Shown here one piece after another: positions 32,917 to 43,836 of a DNA stretch of 48,392 nt; the stretch's first letter is position 1, and each line of letters opens with the position of its first letter. Below the pieces are notes generated by a model, which was not told where the DNA came from, ran no database searches, and worked only from the letters and a program-made list of their open reading frames with translations. The DNA is from Fragilaria crotonensis (taxonomy: Eukaryota > Bacillariophyta > Fragilariophyceae > Fragilariales > Fragilariaceae). Position numbers and translations under genes: made by a program. The stretch covers positions 1 through 48,392 of the forward strand of contig JAKSYS010000493.1 of assembly GCA_022925895.1 (NCBI GenBank), read 5' to 3'.

Positions 32917-33534
32917 ATGCCAACCAGAACATACAACAACAACAACGACCAAGTCGTCTACGCCCAATACATCGGGAGCGTCCCAACCGCTCCTAGTGAC
33001 ATCTACGAGTACGACGTTTCTATCGAACATGATGCGGACGTCGCTTACTGTGCGCATGCGGCGACAAGTGCACCGATAGCTGTGGCCACGCCTGCTGGCA
33101 AAATCCCTCCGAAGACCAAACCATCAAGCTTTGCGGATGCTAATTCGTCAACCAAACCTCCCACCGTAGGATCATACTCTCAACCAGATCGACCTACCGC
33201 AACCATATTGACAACAGCCACCACAACGACGGTGCCCCCTCCTCATCCATGCAATGCAATAACAGGAAATGAATTTCTCTTTCTGATGAAAAAAGATCGC
33301 AAACGCAAAACATTAGGCACCGGTATCCTCTGGGGGACTGTAGGATTTCTCATTCTTGGACCGATAGGAGCGGTAGCCTTGGGAGGAGGCCTAGCCATCG
33401 CTACCAAACAATCCCTCAAACGCCAAGAGCGCACAATACGTCAGCAATTTGAGAATCAGGGTACGCTCGACAAGCCGGTGGCCACTTCTACGTACCTCAG
33501 CCGACGACAAAGAAGAAGATTGCATCGTAGATAG
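32917..33534 (+). CDS. Hypothetical small protein with one membrane segment
   Basis: ATG at 32917 gives 205 aa (MPTRTYNNNN). Residues about 1-110 are low-complexity and rich in Asn, Thr, Pro and Ser. A basic stretch (KKDRKRKTLG) precedes a glycine-rich hydrophobic segment (ILWGTVGFLILGPIGAVALG) with GxxxG spacing, then a basic tail (KQSLKRQERTIRQQF) ending RRQRRRLHRR. One transmembrane helix or an amphipathic glycine-zipper hairpin is likely. I do not recognise the family. The frame is intact and isolated, and the nearest gene downstream (COX6A) is on the other strand, so a real gene is likely but not proven. Confidence 0.55.
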   Translation: MPTRTYNNNNDQVVYAQYIGSVPTAPSDIYEYDVSIEHDADVAYCAHAATSAPIAVATPAGKIPPKTKPSSFADANSSTKPPTVGSYSQPDRPTATILTTATTTTVPPPHPCNAITGNEFLFLMKKDRKRKTLGTGILWGTVGFLILGPIGAVALGGGLAIATKQSLKRQERTIRQQFENQGTLDKPVATSTYLSRRQRRRLHRR

Positions 33535-33696
33535 GCGGATGCAATTATGACGCTTTAGCAATAGATACAACTTAGTTCATCACGGAATTATAGGTAGGAT
33601 ACACGTGCAACAACTTCTTCTCATGAATATAGGTGACTAGAGTTATCTACCTCGGTTTCCTCGCCTTCCTTCCTCATCTCACAAATCCTTGCATAC

Positions 33697-34360
33697 TTAA
33701 TTGCCCAGAGCTTTCTCGGCTTTGCAAGCCTTCCAGCATGCTGAGTCAAAGAGTGCGCAGTCGTCGCATTCCCAAGGGAAAGCCTTATTGCGAATCTTCA
33801 TGTAGTCAGGTAGTGGCCCATGAGGGGCGTGCTCGTGTTCTCCAAAGAGGACGTCCTTCATAGAAGAAATGAAGCAAATGGGAAAACCAACCGCGAACGA
33901 GATCTTAACCCACTTCCACATCTCATCGACCTCCTCGGCATGAGAGTGACCACCGTGCTTCGACTTCAATTCCTTTTGGTAGGCCAATCGAGCTCGGATT
34001 TGTTCCAGAGCATCTTTCTTCATGGCCTCCTCGGAACCATAACGAGGGACCGTGGTGGCAGATCGACGCTGCAAGGCGGCAGCGGCGGAACGAGACGCGA
34101 GGCAGCGGGCGGCAATCTGCAAGAGACAAGCGAAATTAGAAAAATTCAATCAGAACAATACGGAAATTCAAAAGGTGAATATGAAAAAGGGATTAACGGC
34201 AGAAGTCCTTCCGAATTCTTGATTTCAATTCTCGACAACACATGTCAAACAATGAAAGATGAAGACCAAACATGTTGGATTACATGTAATTTCCGCAGAG
34301 TGCAGTTGGGAGTTGATATTGCCATAAGAGGAGGTGACAACAAGTGAAAGCACGCACCAT
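33697..34360 (-). CDS. Cytochrome c oxidase subunit 6A, one intron
   Basis: Nuclear-encoded complex IV subunit of the mitochondrial inner membrane. I propose exon 1 as the ATG alone (34360-34358), an intron 34357-34117 (GTGCGT donor, CTAAT branch-like site, TTGCAG acceptor) and exon 2 34116-33697. This gives 140 aa with a typical mitochondrial presequence, MIAARCLASRSAAAALQRRS. Without the intron the frame has only a TTG upstream. COX6A features are MWKWVKISFAVGFPICFISS (single membrane helix) and PDYMKIRNKAFPW, matching the family's PY--IR-K-FPW. The tail is unusual: after FPW it reads ECDDCALFDSACWKAC (CX2CX6CX3C). Family assignment is strong; the start-codon exon is an inference from splice signals. 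Confidence 0.8.
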
Positions 34361-35910
34361 GGTTCAGATGAACTTTAGCGCTGTTGTTGAAAAGGCACAC
34401 AGGTGTTTGAGCTGTGAACATCTACGTTGGTGATGTACCAGCGCACGATGACGTCTCTACCGGTAGACTCGACACAAGTATGCATAGACCCTATCGCTAT
34501 TTACAGTCTATTTACATAGGTGTGACATACGACCAGTAATCCATAAACTGTGAACCCGAACCAAACACTCCTACACCGGTACCAGTACAATAGTACTAAG
34601 GGTACCGTGTACTACAGTACTGGAGGACCCGGAGTGCGAGTACAGTACTGACAACACAGGCAACCCAAAAAAACGGGAATCAAAATGTCGTGGCCTTCAG
34701 ATTCCATGTGATGATTCATTCGCATATTCATGAATGAATACGACAAATGAAGTATGAACCATCGACGTTGAATGATCATTTAAGCTTGCACAACAACCAT
34801 CAGTTTGTTACCATCTCTAGGTGCTAACACAATGCCAAAATGGACCTGTTTGCCTACCGTGAAATCCTCTATCTCCAAAGGCAACAGATGAAGAACCAAC
34901 CCACAGATTTGGGAGGTCCCATCAACACTTGTTTGGCAGTGCAAAGAGTCAACTGATGGAAAAACATTCTGGATCAAAGTAATGTCTGCTGTTGCAAACA
35001 CCTTCATGTGCATGAAACTATGATATGAAGAGAATTCAGGCTTTATTGCTGAAATTTTATATGCTCCTAATGCACATGCGATTTGAGCCTCACTTTAAGA
35101 ATAAAGTATACTAGTCAAAGACAAAATGGAATGATGATGACGCAACGAAAGCTGCTGAGAGAAAAAGATTGAACCAAAAGCGTACTTGTACTGAGTGGGA
35201 ACACCATTGCCAACTTTGCATTGGATGCAAGTGGAGATGGAAGAGAAATCTGCCATGTACATTTGACCAACAAACCTGAATTAAATGACATTGACAAGGT
35301 TATTCATACTTTGTATACTCTTGTTTTGTCCAAACTCAATGCAATTGAATGCCTGATAAAACAAGTTAATGAGGCTTTTCTGAATTCAATTGAAGGAAAA
35401 GTGCAATTAGCAGCAACGGGAACAGTGAATACAACACCAGATTAATTAGAAAGAAATGAGCACTACTTTATTTAGGACAGCTACCAATGAAGTTTGCAGC
35501 AAGTGACTCAGCTTTGCAAGTTTTCAATATGTTCCGGGATGGTAATGACAACCCAAAGTCTGCTAGGAATGACAACAAGTTAGCTGTGACCCAGATAGGC
35601 TACCTCTGCAAATGATTCAACAAGAGGCAGTGCTAGCATGCTAATCACGCCATCACACTTCCTTACTGCAAGTTACTAATGGCATGATGCATGGTAATCA
35701 AAGTGTTTAAGTTGGCAATTAGGTCATGCATTCTGCTAGTTTATGATCACCTTTAAAGTACCGAAAGGAATAAAATCACTGTGTCACCAAGATCTATTGG
35801 ACATTGAATTCACAGGAATGTTAACATTCAGAAGTAGGAAGGAGCCAGCTACCGGTAGCTAGACCAGCTGAAGCTACTCTCCAGGTAATGTAAAAATAAA
35901 ATCAGACCTA
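34361..35910. other. Spacer between COX6A and the RT element
   Basis: About 1.5 kb. GTAC-rich palindromes lie at 34565-34640. From 34750 to 35450 there are short open stretches on both strands (34780-35013 minus, 35221-35445 plus) that show no known domain; they could be old exons or transposon fragments. The rest is AT-rich and featureless. Confidence 0.45.
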
Positions 35911-35914
35911 ATTA

Positions 35915-38900
35915 TAGGGTTAGCACCGCGCTCCGGCCGTAAGGCCAGACCTGTGTACCCCATCCCGGCGAGTTACCTCGCGAGGACTTAGTGTTAATTT
36001 TTGTTCATTACGATGTCGGTGTAGCATTCCTGTTAGTCGTAGTAAAATATGAAGTGATGAGAGATTGACGTGAACTCTGCGCTTCCTGGAGTTCAATTGA
36101 CTTTTTGACCTGACGTAGCCACCTCCTTCGGGTTGATGATTTGCCATTCAGCAATGCTTCCAATGAACCCTCACAGTAATGTCGATCATCAAACCGTAAC
36201 AAGTGAGGTCGACTAAAATAGTGTCTCACTTCTGAGATCTCCGCTGATCGAGAATCGCGTAGAGCGTTGTCATGTTTGGCGTGGAGAACCTCGTTCCTCG
36301 CTGCCCACAGTCTAGAGAAATGGTCAGCAATGGCCGTCATTATGTTGAGCATCATTGCTTCGCCTTTCGTGTTGTCGAAGGAGGTCGGATTATACATGTC
36401 CATCGAAGCCAATGTACGCCAGTGGGTGCTGAAATAGCCTTTGAGCAAAAGATCCCAGCCGATTTTTGTTTGCGATTGGAGCGCCGAGTTAATGATTGGA
36501 TGCAAATGGGATGGAGACTCCGCTATATCGACGAGTAAATCCGGATCTGTATTTGATGACCACTTGCGGATAACCCCTGCAATCAAATATTTTGTCGAAT
36601 GAGGTTCACCTGCTTGTATTTTCTTGCACAGTTCGTGAATGCTGGACCTGTATGCTGGGTTGTTTGGGCAGCGAAGGAGATGGGTGGCCGTTTCATCGTG
36701 ATTCTTGCAGCATGGACATAGTTTTAGAGACGCGTCCGGTATGCGAGCCTGCTGATATCTCCGAATACCCAGAGGAAGCTGATCATGAACAAATTTGGTG
36801 TGGCGAATCTGTTTCGATGGGCTTGATCGACGAAAGAATTTCCCAAATATGGAAAAATCTATTTCCTGCCATGTGGAGTCGCTCCATGAATGTTGCTCCT
36901 GGAGATATTGTCGCAGATGGTAACCATTAATATGGTATCTGATGCTGTCGTCGAAATGGTTGTTGATACGCAGGCCATTGATTGTAAATGACACTTTCTG
37001 ACTCTCCTGATGATCGACACTGGGCGTTGACTGGAATCGTCCTTGGTTCCTATATCTTGTTGCCAGGAAATCGGCATCAATATTCATCCTTGCCGAGCGG
37101 GGTAGCCGATCGTATGATCTATTGTCGTCCTGATGGCCTTTACCCATACTGGTTTAAGTGATCGATGGAATTCCTCGATTAACTTTCGAATAAGAGAGAT
37201 AAGGTCAGCGTCCTGAGGCATTACAGTGGGACAATATCGTGGAAGTGCATGTCTGTTTACCCTGGAGATCGCTGATTTACTATCCGCATACCACCGTATA
37301 GAGGCTTTATGACGCAGTCCCCAAAATCTGGCGATACCCACGATGAGTAGAAGAGATGCAGCGAGTCCACCCAGTTCACTCCGCGTGGAAGATGCGAGCT
37401 CAAAAGGGCCATCAACTGGACCCGACCCAGTGAAGAGGACGGTAGTACTGGTAGCCAGGATCCACCCATGTGTACTTTGAGTGCCGAGAAGTCCGCCGTC
37501 CGTTGCGAGATGCAACCGAGCTCGTGATCGAAAAGCTCGCCAGACTTGAATATCAGTTGCTTGCTGTGTCCATTCAGAAAGGAGGCGGCGTTGAGTCCGT
37601 GGCAATGTATGCAAATACGCTTTGAGAGTGGCAAACGAAGTTGGATGTGGATTTGTTGGTGGATGATGTTGTGTTGTAGCCATCTTCCGGGAGAATGATG
37701 TTGGTGGAACTTTCCAGAAAGGAATGTATCTGAGATGCAGGGACGTTATATACCGCTTCCACAGTCGGCGTTGAGACGAAGAGGGTGTATCCTGTCGTGG
37801 CCAATGATGGTCGGGTGTCCAGTCCGTAGGACGTCGTGCGTCGAGGTAGTCCAATTTAATAGCATTTGGTCGATCAGGATCAGACATCTCGGCGAGTGTG
37901 GTGACTTGGAGATACAACCGTACTAAGTTGAGATCTTGTTGTTGACGTGAAGTGTAGCGTTGAAGATGCTCAGGTTGCATGATATACTGGTCTGCGGAGC
38001 TTGCGAGGTGAACTTCGTATGAATCGGTGAGTTTGACCGTCATCTTGTGGCAAAAAAGATATTGTCGAAGGGACATTATCCAGGACGGAGTAAGGTACGG
38101 GAGATGTATACCTGGGTGTTCGAGAAGTGGTTCACCGATGCCAGATTCCAACTGCGAATATTGCAGATTGATACGTAACAGATTGCCTACCTCAGAATCA
38201 GAGTATATAGCGTTTCGAAAAAACTTCAAAGCCTCCAGCCCGGCCTCTGTTCGTAAATCATAAATACCGAGACCTCCAAGTTCCACTGGTCCATGACGTA
38301 TCGAAGTTGGTATGGTGCTACACACGTGCATGCGTTGTAACATTACTTGTACCACTTTGGATTGTATACCGCCGAGGGCTTCCTCGTCCACTGCCAGTGC
38401 AGGTAAGCTGTAGCGCATTGATGGTATGTAAATTGATCTGTGGAAGATACGGATGTGTGACGGTGTAAGTCGAGGATTCATAAGACGAGACGCGTATGAG
38501 TTTGCCTTTGTTTGAGGATTTCAAGGTGATCAGAAAATCACCCATGGGATTGAGATATACCCCAGCATGCGTGTCGATGTCGCGGGTCGGTACGCTTAAT
38601 CTCAGATGCCTCCTTTTGATTACCCTGATACAACGAGATTGTAGGATCGGTTGGAAGAATCGGACGGAGACGAGGTCTGCCACTTTTCCATTCCCAGGAC
38701 AAAACATACCACGAACATTTTGAAAGATTCAATTTACCACCCGAGAGGAATAAAATATGTTCCCATGTCTGCGCTATTTCTTGAAGACGATTAATCAATT
38801 GTTCGTAATTTTGATGCCCCGCTGATGTAAAACCCAGAGATGTGTCGTCAACAAAAGCGTCGACAAGACGGGAGTGAGGACGTTGACCTTGGATGGGCAC

Positions 38901-39410
38901 AAAATTCATCCGGTCAGGTATAATGCGGTCCAAAGTGTTGAGCATCAGAACAACCAGAGTCAGCCAAACCGAAGGCGATGCTCCGCTTCCTTGCCCTGTT
39001 CCAAAAAGAGGTTCAAATCCTGTGCCGTGGTAATTGTCCGCTGAGATACCGTAGATTGTCTTTACAGTATATTGCATGAAGTGGAGCGCATCTGCGTGGA
39101 CTTGTATTGCGTTCTTAGGCATACCGCAGCGCCTAGCCGCTAGCATTCCCAGTGCAACAATTATTCGGTCAAAGCAGGCTGATGCGTCGTTGTCGAAACG
39201 TGCAAGATCATGTTTGAGAATGCGACAGAGATCCGTAGTCAACTGGGTAAGCATAATAGGATCCATTGTTGTACGTCGGGGAACCGAACCGTGTTGTCCT
39301 GAGTTGAGAAGCTTCAATTCGCAGGCGCGACGCACAAGTCTGTGACCCCATTTTCTCCAGGTAATGTATGTTCGTATCCATTGTCCCTTCATGCTAATCA
39401 AACCATCGGT
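35915..39410 (-). mobile_element. 5'-truncated non-LTR element with RT and RNase H
   Basis: Reverse-strand element, decayed. It opens inside RT near 39400, lacking the N-terminal domains, and ends after a C-terminal domain at 36008, followed by a short GC-rich tail (35930-36000) that contains the small hairpin GGCCGTAAGGCC. The boundaries are estimates. Truncation at the 5' end is usual for target-primed insertion. It is unrelated to the GC-rich element at 15.8 kb: this one has RNase H and a different RT. Confidence 0.65.
36008..39401 (-). pseudogene. RT/RNase H polyprotein remnant, several frameshifts
   Basis: RT pieces in order: FDNDASACFDRI (motif A), GTGQGSGASPSVWL (motif B), DAFVDDTSLGF (motif C, near 38850) and GVYLNPMGDF (about 38560). 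Then RSIYIPSMRYSLP (about 38430) leads to an RNase H domain with LATDGG (about 37500), STRSELGGL, WYADSKSAI (about 37290) and the HQDD motif near 37130. A CPCC...H...C zinc motif (CPCCKNHDETATHLLRC) follows, near 36720. Frames change near 38620, near 38490 and near 37135 (WVK to GHQDD, one base missing), so no full protein can be made. Conserved motifs are still easily read, so the decay is recent to moderate. Confidence 0.75.
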
Positions 39411-40110
39411 TATATCTAATATCCCAACACACTTGTCAATTTATATTGACACGATTTAACGTGAATACCACTGGTATCCTGAACGTTGAATGCTTGTCTC
39501 CACTGTTGCGTTAGTTACAATTCACTACCCCATGGATTTGAGACATTGCATGGGAATCATGATGGACCCCTGCTACGTCCCCCTTCAATAACATTCTAAA
39601 GCGCTGTGACTCTCTTGCCTGTGTAGCTGTGTAGTCGATATCCATGCATCTGCATGCGTGTGGACGCGTTGGTAACCTCGAAGATTCGCATTAGTTCTCG
39701 ATCATCACGATGATGAGACAAAGTGTTCATTTGCTTCAACAACACTGTACGATTCGCTGAGGCGGTCCTGTCAGCGAGCATCCACATTACCTGGTGAACT
39801 GCGTCGTCGATTGCGCATATTAATTTCGCGAGAGTGTCTAAAGCGACGTCTGCGTCACCTTTCGATGAGTCTGATTGCCTCTACGGAATAGTGTCGTCCT
39901 TCTCGTCTGAAGTTGGCAATCGTTACCAAACAAAGGCAGACAACGTGCAATGACTATAGCAACATATCATAGCGGAATGCATACATTCTACGCCACCAAA
40001 TGCCCAACTTGTTAACGACAACGGCTCCGTTATCATTATGTGTTCGCTATATCCTGGCGCCATTTTTTCCTTCAGCGCTAAAAGTCCATTTCCCCCGCCA
40101 TCCAATGAAT
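39411..40110. other. Spacer, no gene recognised
   Basis: About 700 bp between the truncated RT element and the clathrin light chain gene. A small perfect inverted repeat, TGTCAAT and ATTGACA around TTAT, lies near 39435. A minus-strand frame at 39596-39787 has no recognised domain. Confidence 0.45.
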
Positions 40111-40725
40111 CTACGCCAAAACAGTCGCCCTGTTTGGTTCATTCTTGAGCAAGATCATGACATCCCTCATGCGCTTGACGTCCGCTGTCGCATCTCCACT
40201 GTCGTGGGAGAGTTCTACCATCTTGCAGACACGCTGCCACGAGTTGTCATTCTCAAGGTCAGCTTCAATGGCCTCCAACTTCTCCTGCTCGTCGGAGCGG
40301 TTCGTGGCCATCTTCGATTCGCGCTTGCTTTCGCGCTGTTGGTGGAAGACCTTCATGGCCTCTTCCGCTGCAGCAATGAATTCCGCCTTGCGAGCATTCT
40401 CCTCGTCCTTGCGTTGAAGCAAAATTGCCTGCCACTCTTCGTTGAATTTCTGCATAGGAGATGGGCCGGATGGTACAATCTGCGCTTCTTCGACAGGCTC
40501 CTCCCCCATGATGATTGGTTCATCTTCAGGAGGACCACCCAAAAGAATGGGGGCATCGTCTACCGGCACTGTTTCGTCGACAGTTCCAACGAATTGATCG
40601 CCATATCCAAATTGATCATCCGAAGGAGGGGCGGCGAAATCGTGCATGGTGTCTTCAGGCGGATCACCTAGAATGATTGGTGTATCATCAGGAGGGGAAG
40701 CAAAGTCAGAAGAGAAATCGTCCAT
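40111..40725 (-). CDS. Clathrin light chain
   Basis: Regulatory light chain of the clathrin coat, binding the heavy-chain hub and acting in vesicle budding at the plasma membrane, endosomes and trans-Golgi. Intact 204 aa from ATG at 40725. The N-terminal 88 residues are acidic and Pro-rich, with three related decapeptides: PIILGDPPED (16-25), PILLGGPPED (59-68) and PIIMGEEPVE (70-79). From residue 91 a charged coiled coil follows (FNEEWQAILLQRKDEENARK; ESKRESKMA), the heavy-chain binding helix. The C-terminal block NSWQRVCKMVEL, then DVKRMRDVMILLKNEP, matches the W-RV---ID...D-SRMR-I---LK signature of the family. Light chains are poorly conserved, so this combination is good evidence. Confidence 0.88.
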   Translation of the reverse strand: MDDFSSDFASPPDDTPIILGDPPEDTMHDFAAPPSDDQFGYGDQFVGTVDETVPVDDAPILLGGPPEDEPIIMGEEPVEEAQIVPSGPSPMQKFNEEWQAILLQRKDEENARKAEFIAAAEEAMKVFHQQRESKRESKMATNRSDEQEKLEAIEADLENDNSWQRVCKMVELSHDSGDATADVKRMRDVMILLKNEPNRATVLA

Positions 40726-41382
40726 GGTGGAATAGTTATGGGTTATCGGTTATGCGGTGATGATGCCCATGCAACAAACAAAGCCTGCCTGTATCCTTGG
40801 TCCTATGGATATCGTACCTGGTAGGTCATTTCGTACGGAAGCCAATGGAAAAGCAAACGACACGCAGCTTTGGTTTGGCATTTTCCGTCCACGGTGGAGC
40901 GGCCTCAACGTAGAAACAGTACTGTGTGATGAGAGGTCGCGTTCCGTAAAGTTTTTTTCATTGTTTCATTTCCAACGGTACGACGGTTTTCATGGGCGTT
41001 AACGACAAGCAAGACACGTGAACGGATCACGACTCGACCAAAATCACGTTTTGAACACAGAAGCTGGCCAACGAGGAGAGAACTCACGGTTCCTGCGTGT
41101 GTTGCAACTGCGTCCCGCCACCCTGGCTCACAACATTCCTCACCAAGGTCTTACTGTTAAAGGTGCCTCAGGTTGCGGCGACGAGAACAGCTATAATTTG
41201 CGAAAATGAAAAAGGATGGACATAGTGAAGTGTCGACTCATCGTTAAAACGCATTTTTGTTGGCAAGCCTCAGAACATGAAAGAACACAACGCAGCCCTA
41301 TGTACTGCGGCGCCAAGGACTATCGTTAGTTATTGCTGCTGCCAGAGAAACACTGAGGTGTTGATGACTACGCTTACAACAA
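40726..41382. other. Spacer between clathrin light chain and CBF5
   Basis: About 650 bp holding the clathrin light chain promoter (to the left, minus strand) and the CBF5 3' end. No further gene seen. Confidence 0.45.
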
Positions 41383-42900
41383 CTACTCCTTGTCCTTCTT
41401 CGCCTTCTTTTCTTTCTTATCCTTCTTTTTCTTTTTCTCCTTCTTGTCTTTCTTCTTGGGAGTTTCGTCTGCATCCTCATCCGAGTCATCGCCCTTTTCG
41501 GGCTCGCGTTTCTTTGATGGGGTAATCGTTTCATCCACCTCCATGGCATCGTCTTTGGTGGCTTCGGCAACAGATGGGGCTGCTACAGCCCCATCACCGA
41601 TCATTTCTGGCGGCTTGGATTTAGAAAAGTCCTTGTAGGATGTCAAGAAGTCACTCGGCGTTTTCTCGTTCGGTTTCCCGTGCTTGTCGAGTTTACCTTC
41701 TGAAATGAGAGATTTCTTTCGCTGCGCCATGGGTCCCAGCCCCCATCGTCGTGGGTACACATCGCGTTCCATAATGACGCGCTTAATCTTGGCGACGACA
41801 CCGTGATCGACGGTTGCCATGACAGCCGTCGTCATCTGAGCGATTGCCATCGCAATCGCTTCACCCTTGGTGGTCATGAGGACTACTTCTGTACCCACTT
41901 CAATGCCATCGGCGAATCGCAAAAGGCCAGGTATCATAAATTTCGCTCCATAGCAAATGGCATTTACCGCCGAGTCCTTCACAACGATACGTTTGTATCC
42001 AGTCAACAATACTTCCAGTGGCATGACGACACGGCGGAGGTAGGTTTCATCCTTGGTCGTATCGTAGACGTGTTGCGCGTCCAGTACGTCGTGCATGGTG
42101 ACCATATTGTAGTCCTCGCTGAGGACTCCGGATCGGACGCGACGCAGTTCTTGCATGTGTCCGCCAGTACCCACCAAGAGTCCCAAATGTACGCAAAGAG
42201 TCCGAATGTACGTACCAGCTTCGCACGATACCCAGACGATTCCTAGATTGCGATCGGCATCAAACTCCACCAATTTTGAATTGTAAATGGTTCTAATTCG
42301 CAATTGTCTCTTGACGGCAGAAATGAGTGGTGGACGTTGAAAGAGAGCACCCGTGAGCGTTTCGACGGCACGATGCAGTTTGCGAGGTTCGTCGATGCTG
42401 GCGTGGAGGCGAACTACCGAGACGTATTCCTTTCCGGCCGATTGTTGTGCCTTGACGAGACGAGTGGAGCGGTCAATGCAAACAATGAGACATCCGGTGA
42501 CTTTAGGATCGAGAGTACCGGAATGGCCAGTCTTTTCAACGCGAAGGATGCGCTTGATCCAAGACACAACTTCGTGGGACGAGGGATTGGCAGGCTTGTC
42601 GAGGTTGATGACACCGTAGCTCATGTGTTCTGACAGAGGACGAGCGAGGGGAGAATGTCCAGTAGGTAGAGGAGTGTAATGAGAGGTGCGGACGTGGAGT
42701 TCGTGGTAGTTCTTAAGCAAGAGTGGCCACTTGGACGTATCAAGTTTGGGTGTCGTTGATGTGGGTTGAATCATCTGTACCTGCGTTGGCGTAGATTCTG
42801 TCACAGCTACAGCAGAGCCATCGTCGGCCTTTCGCTTCTTTTTCTTTTCTAGGCGTGAGAGGAGATGAAAATGTTGCTGTGAGTATCGTGTCTGGAGCAT
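41383..42900 (-). CDS. CBF5: H/ACA snoRNP pseudouridine synthase CBF5/dyskerin
   Basis: Catalytic subunit of H/ACA ribonucleoproteins, which pseudouridylate rRNA and snRNA in the nucleolus and Cajal bodies and assist telomerase RNA in some organisms. From ATG 42900 (the frame extends upstream only to a TTG) it is 505 aa. [20 protein letters not shown] is the dyskerin-like domain. The TruB catalytic motif [14 protein letters not shown] has the catalytic Asp at residue 131. [13 protein letters not shown] and [10 protein letters not shown] follow. The PUA domain includes [17 protein letters not shown] and [20 protein letters not shown]. The last 80 residues are acidic then Lys-rich ([17 protein letters not shown]), a nucleolar tail. 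Very close to human DKC1 throughout. A short 5' exon cannot be excluded, because a CTAG acceptor-like site lies just before the KKKKRK run. Confidence 0.95.
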   Translation of the reverse strand: MLQTRYSQQHFHLLSRLEKKKKRKADDGSAVAVTESTPTQVQMIQPTSTTPKLDTSKWPLLLKNYHELHVRTSHYTPLPTGHSPLARPLSEHMSYGVINLDKPANPSSHEVVSWIKRILRVEKTGHSGTLDPKVTGCLIVCIDRSTRLVKAQQSAGKEYVSVVRLHASIDEPRKLHRAVETLTGALFQRPPLISAVKRQLRIRTIYNSKLVEFDADRNLGIVWVSCEAGTYIRTLCVHLGLLVGTGGHMQELRRVRSGVLSEDYNMVTMHDVLDAQHVYDTTKDETYLRRVVMPLEVLLTGYKRIVVKDSAVNAICYGAKFMIPGLLRFADGIEVGTEVVLMTTKGEAIAMAIAQMTTAVMATVDHGVVAKIKRVIMERDVYPRRWGLGPMAQRKKSLISEGKLDKHGKPNEKTPSDFLTSYKDFSKSKPPEMIGDGAVAAPSVAEATKDDAMEVDETITPSKKREPEKGDDSDEDADETPKKKDKKEKKKKKDKKEKKAKKDKE

Positions 42901-43836
42901 GGTATTGGCCGTGGGCAAGACGATTATTCAAGAGTTGACTTATGAAGCTCGCATTCTGGTCAACGAGAGTGCTGGGGCACGACGCCGAAGGTGCTCGACT
43001 ATAAACAGCCTTCAGTGATGCGAATCCGTCCGTCCAGTTCCCTTACTCTTATACTTCGAGTATGAACATGCATGTACTTAGAGTAACCATTTTGTCCACA
43101 CATACCTGATCCGCCCATGATGAAGATTGGCGATTATAATACTGTGCTTGCCAATAGAACTGTTGTCAGCCTGATGCACACGCCAAGAGAAGTTTAAAGG
43201 AGAAGTGAACTCTTGGCACACGACTATCAAGTAGGTCTGTCTTGGTTTCCCGATTGGAAGAGTTGATAATCTTTTGGATCGGATGTTCGATGTCAGCTCA
43301 AGGGCAGATGAACAGGTTCCGGCATGACCGTGAGGTTACCTCGTGTGGCTCGGAACCACCGAGGCGCCACAGGGGCAACACAAGAGCTACATATCGGCTT
43401 TTGGTCCCACTTTGGTACTTGTACGGTCACAGGGGAGGTACATGTACCCGATACCATGGGTGAGATTTGCGTCTGTATGCGTACCAGTAAAAGGTTTCTA
43501 ATGAGTTTGAATGGCTCCCAGGCCACCAGGTTTATCCCTATTTCTAAACGACGAGGAACTCGAGAAGTACTCATAACCCATCCAATACCCTTCATCCGAA
43601 ACAAGAAAAATGGGCATACAGAAATCTGATGTGATGGGTGAACCGAAACTCTCAGTAACGTTGCAGTTTACGCTGAAACTTGTAGTTGCTTCAACTAGCC
43701 ATCAGCGATCATCGATCATAGCTGACTCTTACCTCATCCAATCCATCACTGCTAATCTGAAAAAATCTACCCAGCAAGAACAAGGGTCCCACAAAACAAA
43801 CGAACGAAACATCTGACAACATCGGATACTTGGATC
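42901..43836. other. Shared upstream region of CBF5 and the acidic-protein gene
   Basis: About 900 bp between divergent genes. Several 60-100-codon open stretches occur on both strands without domain similarity. It likely holds both promoters. No RNA gene was recognised. Confidence 0.45.

Noticed and set aside
33820-34347. 175-codon plus-strand frame
   Set aside because: Lies antisense to COX6A and its proposed intron, with no domain.
34780-35445. Possible small genes on both strands
   Set aside because: 60-80-codon frames with no family, no consistent start context and no splice evidence; left as spacer.
39005-39030. GGTTCAAATCC as a tRNA T-arm
   Set aside because: It lies in the RT coding region of the minus-strand element and no acceptor or anticodon stem can be drawn around it.
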